Below, piece by piece: positions 21,129-26,274 of a stretch of 26,274 nt of DNA. A program made the translations under genes and the position numbers. Location: the NCBI RefSeq assembly GCF_021044795.1, contig NZ_JAJNOP010000030.1; one strand, 5' to 3'. A model generated the notes under the pieces. That model was not told where the DNA came from and did not search any database. It saw nothing but the letters and a program-made list of their open reading frames with translations. Numbering within the stretch: position 1 is the stretch's first letter; each line of letters starts with the position of its first letter. The DNA comes from Acidaminococcus hominis (GTDB lineage: Bacteria > Bacillota > Negativicutes > Acidaminococcales > Acidaminococcaceae).

Positions 21129-21919
21129 TTTTGGACCAGCTGGCACAGGCCGCCCGGCAGCGAGTGGCCGCAGAGCGCCAAAAAGAAAGCGAAGCAAAAC
21201 TCCTGGCCAGGGCCGAAGCCCTGGGCCGGGAACGGGCCGGCTGCTTTTACCGGGCACTTACCCAGCCGGGCCTGCAGATCATTGCGGAAGTGAAAAAGGC
21301 TTCCCCTTCCAAGGGCTTGATTGCCCCAAACTTTCCCTACCTGGAAATTGCCCGGACCTACGAAAAAGCCGGTGCGGCAGCCATATCGGTGCTGACGGAA
21401 CCGACCCGGTTTCTGGGCAGCGACCAGTACCTGAAAGAAATCCGGCAGGTGGTTCAGCTGCCCCTGCTGCGGAAAGATTTCACGGTGGATCCCTACCAGA
21501 TCCTCCAGGCCAAATGCCTGGGAGCCGATGCAGTGCTGCTTATTGCGGCGCTGCTGGGGGAGGAGGAACTGCGGGAATTTCGCCAGCTGGCGGAGCACTT
21601 AGGGTTAGATGCCCTGGTGGAAGTCCACGATGCAAAAGAGCTGGAACGGGCCCTGGGGTCCGGCGCCCGGATTTTGGGCGTTAACAATAGGAACCTGAAG
21701 AATTTCACGGTAAATGTACGCAACAGCCTCCAGCTGCGGAAGCTGGCTCCCCGGGAACTGCCCTTTGTGGCGGAAAGCGGTATTACAGGAAGGGCTCAGA
21801 CCAGGGAACTGGAACAGGCCGGGGTCAGCGCCGTCCTGGTAGGGGAGCTGCTGATGCGCAGCGGGAATCCAGGAAGGACCCTGAGGCAATTAAAAGGAGA
21901 ACAAGATGACCCGGTGTAA
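21125..21919 (+). CDS. trpC: Indole-3-glycerol-phosphate synthase
   Basis: TrpC closes the indole ring from carboxyphenylamino-deoxyribulose phosphate. The 264-residue (beta/alpha)8 barrel has the strand-1 motif QIIAEVKKASPSKGLI with the catalytic Glu/Lys pair. It also has SVLTEPTRFLGSDQYL, LPLLRKDFTVDPYQI, ALVEVHDAKEL, GVNNRNLKNFTVN, and the phosphate-binding end VAESGITGRAQTREL. It is monofunctional, with trpF as a separate gene. It overlaps trpD by 4 bp and trpF by 14 bp. Confidence 0.97.
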   Translation: MILDQLAQAARQRVAAERQKESEAKLLARAEALGRERAGCFYRALTQPGLQIIAEVKKASPSKGLIAPNFPYLEIARTYEKAGAAAISVLTEPTRFLGSDQYLKEIRQVVQLPLLRKDFTVDPYQILQAKCLGADAVLLIAALLGEEELREFRQLAEHLGLDALVEVHDAKELERALGSGARILGVNNRNLKNFTVNVRNSLQLRKLAPRELPFVAESGITGRAQTRELEQAGVSAVLVGELLMRSGNPGRTLRQLKGEQDDPV

Positions 21920-22532
21920 GCTTTGCGGACTTCGTACCCTGGAAGCTATCCAAATGGTGAATGCCTGCCGGCCGGACTATGCAGGCTTTGTCTTTGCCCC
22001 GGGCCGCAGGCAGGTAACCTCAGAGCAGGCCCGCCAATTGCGGCAGGCCCTGGACCCCCAAATTCCGGCAGTGGGCGTCTTTGTACAGGAGCCCCTGGAA
22101 AGGGTTGCCGCCCTGGTGCAGCAAGGCATTATCCAAGGGGTGCAGCTTCACGGGGAGGAATCCCCGGACTACTGCCGGGCTCTGAGAAAGCGGGTACAGG
22201 TACCCATTATCAAGGTGCTGCGGGTAAAGGGCCCCGAAAGCCTGGCGCATGCAGATGCCTATCCCTGTGATTATTTTCTGCTGGATGCCTACAGTCCCGA
22301 AGGCTATGGCGGTCTGGGCAAGACCATTGCTCCGGGCCTGCTGGAAAAGCTTAGCCTGCCCCGGCCCTTTTTCCTGGCCGGAGGCCTTACCCCCGCCAAT
22401 GTGGGAGAGGCCATTGCCCAATTCCACCCCTGGGGCGTGGATACCAGCAGCGGCGTAGAAATAGACGGAAAGAAAAATTTAGAAAAAATCCGGTCCTTTG
22501 TGGATGCGGTTAGAAAAGAGGAATTCAAATGA
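21906..22532 (+). CDS. trpF: Phosphoribosylanthranilate isomerase
   Basis: TrpF performs the Amadori rearrangement that feeds TrpC. The 208-residue barrel has the catalytic Cys (C7) in KLCGLRTLEA, FVFAPGRRQVT, GVFVQEP, VQLHGEESPDYC, and the catalytic Asp in FLLDAYSPEGYGGLGKT. The phosphate loop is FFLAGGLTPANV with GVDTSSGVE. AAAAGGAG lies within the trpC end before the ATG. It overlaps trpC by 14 bp and trpB by ATGA. Confidence 0.96.
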   Translation: MTRCKLCGLRTLEAIQMVNACRPDYAGFVFAPGRRQVTSEQARQLRQALDPQIPAVGVFVQEPLERVAALVQQGIIQGVQLHGEESPDYCRALRKRVQVPIIKVLRVKGPESLAHADAYPCDYFLLDAYSPEGYGGLGKTIAPGLLEKLSLPRPFFLAGGLTPANVGEAIAQFHPWGVDTSSGVEIDGKKNLEKIRSFVDAVRKEEFK

Positions 22533-23713
22533 GTAAAGGAAGATACGGCCGGCACGGCGGCCAATACGTACCGGAAACCCTGATGAATGCAGTCCAGGAA
22601 CTGGAACGGGCTTACGAACAATATAAGAACGACCCGGAATTTTTGGCAGAACTCCAAACCTTGTACCATGACTACGCCAATCGGCCCAGCCTGCTGTACA
22701 AGGCAGAGAAAATGAGCCAGGATCTGGGGGGCGCCACCATTTACCTGAAACGGGAAGATTTGAACCATACTGGGGCCCACAAAATCAACAATGTGCTGGG
22801 CCAGTGCCTTCTGGCTAAGAAAATGGGCAAAAAACGGATCATTGCAGAAACTGGGGCCGGCCAGCACGGGGTGGCAGCTGCTACGGTGGCTGCCCTGATG
22901 GGCATGGAATGTGTGGTATACATGGGCAAGGAAGATACTATCCGCCAGGCCCTGAATGTTTACCGAATGGAGCTTTTGGGCGCCAAGGTGGTGCCTGTAA
23001 CTACGGGCACCGGCACCCTGAAGGATGCAGTCAGCGAGGCCATGCGGGAATGGAGCGCACGGGTAGAGGATACCTTCTACGTGCTGGGCTCTGTTATGGG
23101 CCCCCACCCTTACCCGGCCATGGTCCGGGATTTCCAAAAGGTCATCGGAGAAGAAGTAAAGGCCCAGATGCTGGAAAAGGAAGGCCGGCTGCCGGATATT
23201 CTTATGGCCTGTGTAGGCGGTGGCAGTAATGCCATGGGCCTGTTCTATGATTTCATTCCGGATACCCAGGTACAGCTTATCGGGGTGGAAGCGGCCGGCC
23301 GGGGCGTGAATACGGCAGAAACCGCCGCTACCATAGCCCGGGGCAAACCCGGTATCTTCCACGGCATGGAATCCTATTTTCTTCAGGACCAGGATGGGCA
23401 GATTGCCCCGGTGTACTCCATTTCTGCCGGCCTGGATTATCCGGGCATTGGACCGGAGCATGCGGACCTGTACGACAAGGGCCGGGCCCAGTACGTATCT
23501 ATCACCGACGATGAAGCGGTGGAGGCTTTTGAGTACCTGTCCCGGACCGAGGGCATCATTCCGGCCATCGAAAGTGCCCACGCCGTTGCCTATGCCATGA
23601 AACTGGCACCCACCCTTCCCAAGGAAAAACTCCTGGTGGTGAACCTTTCCGGCCGGGGAGACAAGGATGTGGCTGCCATTGCCAGATATAAGGGGGTTGA
23701 CCTTCATGAGTAG
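22529..23713 (+). CDS. trpB: Tryptophan synthase beta chain
   Basis: TrpB condenses indole with serine using PLP. The 394-residue product begins MSKGRYGRHGGQYVPETLMN. It carries the PLP lysine K85 in LNHTGAHKINNVLGQ, the GAGQHGVAAATVAALMG loop, the phosphate-binding GGGSNAMG and the C-terminal NLSGRGDKDV. This is the standard TrpB1 type that pairs with TrpA, not the longer TrpB2. A GAGG-containing RBS lies in the trpF end. It overlaps trpF by 4 bp and trpA by 8 bp. Confidence 0.97.
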   Translation: MSKGRYGRHGGQYVPETLMNAVQELERAYEQYKNDPEFLAELQTLYHDYANRPSLLYKAEKMSQDLGGATIYLKREDLNHTGAHKINNVLGQCLLAKKMGKKRIIAETGAGQHGVAAATVAALMGMECVVYMGKEDTIRQALNVYRMELLGAKVVPVTTGTGTLKDAVSEAMREWSARVEDTFYVLGSVMGPHPYPAMVRDFQKVIGEEVKAQMLEKEGRLPDILMACVGGGSNAMGLFYDFIPDTQVQLIGVEAAGRGVNTAETAATIARGKPGIFHGMESYFLQDQDGQIAPVYSISAGLDYPGIGPEHADLYDKGRAQYVSITDDEAVEAFEYLSRTEGIIPAIESAHAVAYAMKLAPTLPKEKLLVVNLSGRGDKDVAAIARYKGVDLHE

Positions 23714-24485
23714 AATTACCGCTGCATTTGCCAAACAGAAAAAAGTATTTATTCCCTTTGTGACCGCAGGGGATCCGGATTTAGATACCACGGAACAATT
23801 GATTTACGCCATGGAAGAAGCGGGGGCTGGCATTATTGAGCTGGGCATTCCCTTTTCCGATCCTACGGCGGAAGGGCCGGTAATCCAGGAAGCGGATAAC
23901 CGGGCCCTGGCCAGTGGGGTCAAAACCCGGGACCTTTTTGAACTGGTAGCCAAGGTCCGCAAGCACACCCAGATTCCCCTGGTTTTCCTGACCTACGCCA
24001 ATCCGGTATTTACCTATGGAGCTGAGAAATTCTTCCAGGACTGCCGGGACTGCGGGGTGGACGGGGTAATCATTCCCGACGTGCCCTTTGAAGAACGGGA
24101 GACCTTTGGACCGGTAGCTGCCCAGTACGGGGTGGAATTGATTTCCCTGATTGCCCCCACCTCCCACCAGCGGGTGAAAGAAATTGCCCAAGCTGCCCAG
24201 GGGTACATCTACCTGGTTTCCTCTTTGGGGGTTACCGGGGTGCGCCAGGAAATTACCACCAATCTGGCGCCTATTGTAGAACAGATCCGGCAGGTGACGG
24301 ACAAGCCGGTGGCCGTGGGCTTTGGCATCTCTACACCGGAGCAGGCCCGGGAATTGGCAGGCATCAGCGATGGAGCCATTGTGGGCAGTGCCATTGTGAA
24401 GCTGTGCGCCCAGTATGGGAAGGCTGCGGTGCCGCCTGTGCGGGAGTATGTGAAGCGTATGGTGGAAGCCCTGGAAAATGCCTAG
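23706..24485 (+). CDS. trpA: Tryptophan synthase alpha chain
   Basis: TrpA cleaves indole-3-glycerol phosphate and passes indole to TrpB through a tunnel. The 259-residue barrel has KVFIPFVTAGDPDLD, the catalytic Glu E45 in IIELGIPFSDP, GVDGVIIPDVPFEE, YLVSSLGVTGVR and VAVGFGISTPEQA. The residue matching the catalytic Asp60 of the Salmonella enzyme is Glu here (E56, in PTAEGP). The ATG at 23706 is inside the trpB end; an upstream in-frame ATG 39 bp earlier would add a non-family extension. It is the last gene of the operon. Confidence 0.96.
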   Translation: MSRITAAFAKQKKVFIPFVTAGDPDLDTTEQLIYAMEEAGAGIIELGIPFSDPTAEGPVIQEADNRALASGVKTRDLFELVAKVRKHTQIPLVFLTYANPVFTYGAEKFFQDCRDCGVDGVIIPDVPFEERETFGPVAAQYGVELISLIAPTSHQRVKEIAQAAQGYIYLVSSLGVTGVRQEITTNLAPIVEQIRQVTDKPVAVGFGISTPEQARELAGISDGAIVGSAIVKLCAQYGKAAVPPVREYVKRMVEALENA

Positions 24486-24488
24486 GCT

Positions 24489-24528
24489 GGGCCCTGGAAG
24501 CTGGCGGCAGCCGGCCCCAGGGCCTTTT
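24489..24528 (+). terminator. Terminator of the trp operon
   Basis: GGCCCTGG (24490-24497) pairs with CCAGGGCC (24517-24524), with inner pairing GCTGGC to GCCGGC including one wobble, followed by TTTT. The stem is very GC-rich with a short T-tract. Confidence 0.8.
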
Positions 24529-24542
24529 GCGCGCCTGGGCAA

Positions 24543-24572
24543 TTGTGCGGGGGCTGAAAAATAGGGTATAAT
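24543..24572 (+). promoter_or_regulatory. Promoter for the LCP gene
   Basis: TTGTGC (24543-24548), an 18-bp spacer and a perfect TATAAT (24567-24572) form the promoter. The start would be near 24579, 26 nt before the ATG at 24605. Confidence 0.72.
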
Positions 24573-24604
24573 GGAACCAGAATTTATGCTTGGAGGAAGC
24601 TTCC

Positions 24605-25999
24605 ATGTTCACAAGACTTACCCAATATAAAGGCCTGGCAGCCCTTCTTGCCGCCATTGTTTTGGCAGCGGCCGGCCTGATTTATGCCTTGACGCCCCCA
24701 GCGGTGAAAAAGGAGCAGGTTCCCATGTATCAGGGCAAACGGAATATTATGGTGCTGGGGGTGGATCGGCGGATCGATGATGTGGGTCGTTCCGATACCC
24801 TGTTTGTGGCCATGCTGGACACCCAGAAAAACCGGATTTCCCTGCTTTCCGTGCCCCGGGATACCCTGGTGAAAATTCCCGGTCATGGCTGGGACAAGGT
24901 CAACCATGCCTATGCCTTTGGCGGGCACGCCCTGAGCCAGAAAACCCTGGAAGGCTTTTTGGGTATTCCCATCAACAACTATCTTTTGGTGGATTTTCGG
25001 GGCTTTGTGGACCTGGTCAATGCCATTGGCGGAGTGGATATTGATGTGGAAAAGCCCATGCAGTACCAGGACCCCTACGATGACAACGGCGGGCTGGTGA
25101 TTAACCTCCAGCCCGGCCGCCAGCATATGGATGGTACCACAGCTATCCAATACGTGCGTTACCGGGACGAGGAAGGGGATATTGGCCGGGTACGCCGGCA
25201 GCAGAAGTTTATGCAGGCCATTTTTGCCAAGCTGCGGGGCACCAATCTGGTGACCAAGGCTCCGGAAATTGCCCAAGCCCTGTACAAAAGTGTGGAAACG
25301 GATCTGTCCGCCGGGGATCTGCTGTCCCTCCTGGTAACCTTTACCAAGAACGTGTCGGGTACCTCCCGGCTGGAAACGGCCATGGTCCAGGGGAGTCCGG
25401 CCTACCTGGATGATATCAGCTACTGGATTCCCAATATGACAGCCCTGCGGCAGCAGCTGGCTCTGCTGTCCGGGGTCCAGGCCACGGAGACCTACCGCCA
25501 AAAGGCTCTTGCCGCCAAGCGGGAATATGACGAATTGCTGGGTACCAACAGCGCAGCTGCTGGGGCTGATGGGAAGCAGCAGCTGCCAATCAAGACGGAA
25601 GCCCTGAAACAGGCGGTGGAACGGACAAGGAAAATGGAACAGGAAAGCAAGGAAACCCCTGCGGTTTCCCCTAGTACGGAAAATGACAAGCCCCAGGAAC
25701 CGGTGGGTATGCCGCCCCAGCCGGTACGGCAGCCCCTGCGGGTATCCATTGTCAATTGCAGCGAGAAGCCCCAGAATGGGGAACGGGCCGCTGAAGAGGT
25801 GCGCAGCGCCGGTTTTACGGTGGTGAGCACCAGTACGGGCAGCCCCGTGGACCACACCCAGGTGCTGATCAATGCGTCCAGCTCCCTGGCGGCCAGCCGG
25901 GCCCAGAGCCTGCCTTTTGCCTACCAGCTGCTGCGGGGCTCCGTCAGTCCGGCAACAGGGGATATGATCATCTATCTGGGCCGGGACTATGAGAAATAA
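24605..25999 (+). CDS. LytR-CpsA-Psr (LCP) family protein with LytR C-terminal domain
   Basis: LCP proteins transfer lipid-linked glycopolymers onto peptidoglycan at the outer face of the cytoplasmic membrane. The 464-residue product has one N-terminal membrane anchor (LAALLAAIVLAAAGLIYALT). The LCP domain follows: IMVLGVDRRIDDVGRSDTLF, ISLLSVPRDTLVKIPGHGWD with the conserved Arg/Asp residues, VNHAYAFGG, LVNAIGGVDIDVEKPM, and AIQYVRYRDEEGDIGRVRRQ. A Ser/Gln/Pro-rich linker (about residues 315-378) leads to a LytR_C domain (RVSIVNCSEKPQNGERAAEE to the end). Start 24605 has GGAGGA at 24592-24597. In a diderm the acceptor polymer is unknown. The gene stands alone between its own promoter and the next transcription unit. 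Confidence 0.92.
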   Translation: MFTRLTQYKGLAALLAAIVLAAAGLIYALTPPAVKKEQVPMYQGKRNIMVLGVDRRIDDVGRSDTLFVAMLDTQKNRISLLSVPRDTLVKIPGHGWDKVNHAYAFGGHALSQKTLEGFLGIPINNYLLVDFRGFVDLVNAIGGVDIDVEKPMQYQDPYDDNGGLVINLQPGRQHMDGTTAIQYVRYRDEEGDIGRVRRQQKFMQAIFAKLRGTNLVTKAPEIAQALYKSVETDLSAGDLLSLLVTFTKNVSGTSRLETAMVQGSPAYLDDISYWIPNMTALRQQLALLSGVQATETYRQKALAAKREYDELLGTNSAAAGADGKQQLPIKTEALKQAVERTRKMEQESKETPAVSPSTENDKPQEPVGMPPQPVRQPLRVSIVNCSEKPQNGERAAEEVRSAGFTVVSTSTGSPVDHTQVLINASSSLAASRAQSLPFAYQLLRGSVSPATGDMIIYLGRDYEK

Positions 26000-26028
26000 G
26001 AGAATAAAAAGAAAAAACAGAAAACATA

Positions 26029-26057
26029 TTGCACATTGTATACAAAGGTGGTATAAT
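26029..26057 (+). promoter_or_regulatory. Strong promoter of a very short transcription unit
   Basis: TTGCAC (26029-26034), a 17-bp spacer and a perfect TATAAT (26052-26057), with an extended TG at 26049-26050, make this one of the best promoters in the window. The start would be near 26064. No ORF begins downstream on the + strand before the window ends. Confidence 0.78.
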
Positions 26058-26063
26058 GCACTC

Positions 26064-26115
26064 GTAAGTTAAAGATGCCCCTCATTTGGCCCTTGTTCTA
26101 CAAGGGCTTTTTTTT
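26064..26115 (+). ncRNA. Candidate ~52-nt small RNA
   Basis: A strong promoter and a strong terminator bracket about 52 nt without an ORF or a convincing RBS. The predicted RNA has a roughly 25-nt single-stranded 5' part containing GATGCCCCTCATTT, then the terminator hairpin. It could be a small regulatory RNA, or the terminator could be an attenuator for a gene displaced by the nearby IS element. No known RNA family is recognised. Confidence 0.4.
26089..26115 (+). terminator. Intrinsic terminator of the short unit
   Basis: GCCCTTGT (26089-26096) pairs perfectly with ACAAGGGC (26100-26107) around a 3-nt loop, followed by eight T. It also serves as the first good terminator after the LCP gene. 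Confidence 0.9.
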
Positions 26116-26154
26116 ATGCCCAGGGGCGCAAGAAGGCAATTTGCCTATTATTCA

Positions 26155-26274
26155 CCCCGAATTGCAATAATAAGTTGAACACCCGGCGAACCTTTATGCA
26201 GTAAGTGCTGCAAGCATTTCTTCCCTAAAGCACTCCTCGGGTGTCTTATAGCCGAGTATTTTTCTTGGCAGGGT
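26155..26274 (-). mobile_element. IS30-family insertion sequence, 3' end (partial)
   Basis: The right edge holds the transposase C-terminus on the - strand and, beyond its stop, an end-like sequence with GAATTGCAATAATAAGTTGAA (from about 26159). This has the TTGCAA..TTGAA flavour of IS30-family terminal repeats. The outer boundary near 26155 is an estimate because the other end is outside the window. The rest of the stretch from 26116 to it shows a small palindrome GGCAATTTGCC (26134-26144) and no gene. Confidence 0.7.
26194..26274 (-). CDS. IS30-family transposase, C-terminal fragment (cut by window edge)
   Basis: On the - strand the last 26 codons read TLPRKILGYKTPEECF followed by REEMLAALTA and a TAA stop (26196-26194). 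The PRKxLGYKTPEExF block is the conserved C-terminus of IS30-family DDE transposases. The N-terminal and catalytic parts lie beyond the window, so it cannot be judged whether the gene is intact. Confidence 0.85.
   Translation of the reverse strand, partial: TLPRKILGYKTPEECFREEMLAALTA

Noticed and set aside
22304..23791. 495-codon open frame on the - strand opposite trpF, trpB and trpA
   Set aside because: Low-complexity-looking translation opposite clear trp genes; long antisense frames are expected in GC-rich third-position coding DNA.
24584..25855. 423-codon open frame on the - strand opposite the LCP gene
   Set aside because: It mirrors the codon pattern of the LCP gene, matches no recognisable domain and has no plausible start site.
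1..26274. CRISPR arrays, rRNA, complete tRNA genes, prophage or attachment sites
   Set aside because: No regularly spaced repeats, no rRNA-like stretch, no cloverleaf and no phage genes were seen on either strand.

Overview
The window reads as a chromosomal segment of a diderm Firmicute (class Negativicutes). An Acidaminococcus-like organism is the best guess, but this is inference from gene content, not a database match. Firmicute regulation is present: two T-box leaders, an L10 leader and Bacillus-style gene order around secE-nusG-rplKAJL. It sits beside a TolC/NodT-type outer-membrane efflux protein, which requires an outer membrane. Most genes are on the + strand.

Layout. Positions 1-3613 hold the end of tuf, a terminator, then rpmG-secE-nusG-rplK-rplA-(L10 leader)-rplJ-rplL with a terminator directly after rplL, so rpoB is not the next gene. 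Positions 3693-7912 hold a promoter, a T-box leader, a short cysteine-rich leader ORF overlapping metN, then metN-metI-metQ and an M20D amidohydrolase. The T-box, calibrated against the trp T-box in the same window, appears to present UGC (Cys) rather than AUG (Met). This suggests a sulfur amino-acid uptake and salvage unit with two cysteine sensors in series. Positions 7924-8509 hold a DUF441/UPF0756 membrane protein between two strong terminators. On the - strand, 8519-9579 encodes a DUF3793 protein followed by a short flavodoxin.

A 263-bp divergent control region (9580-9842) holds one promoter per direction, three related TTAGTTA-type inverted repeats and a leader hairpin. From it a tightly overlapping efflux operon runs rightwards: outer-membrane factor, HlyD-type adaptor, tandem-NBD ATPase and two ABC-2 permeases, with the architecture of YbhGFSR plus a TolC partner. 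An M20-family peptidase with its own promoter follows.

Positions 17671-24528 hold a complete tryptophan operon, trpEGDCFBA, behind a Trp T-box (specifier UGG) and a second terminator-like hairpin. The genes mostly overlap or abut, which suggests translational coupling. TrpA carries Glu where the textbook catalytic residue is Asp. Positions 24543-25999 hold a LytR-CpsA-Psr protein with its own promoter. The right edge has a compact promoter-terminator unit that would make a roughly 50-nt RNA, then the 3' end of an IS30-family element on the - strand, cut by the window boundary.

Most promising for follow-up are the cysteine T-box plus Cys-rich leader peptide ahead of metNIQ, the repeated operator in the divergent DUF3793/efflux region, and the tiny transcription unit at 26029-26115.
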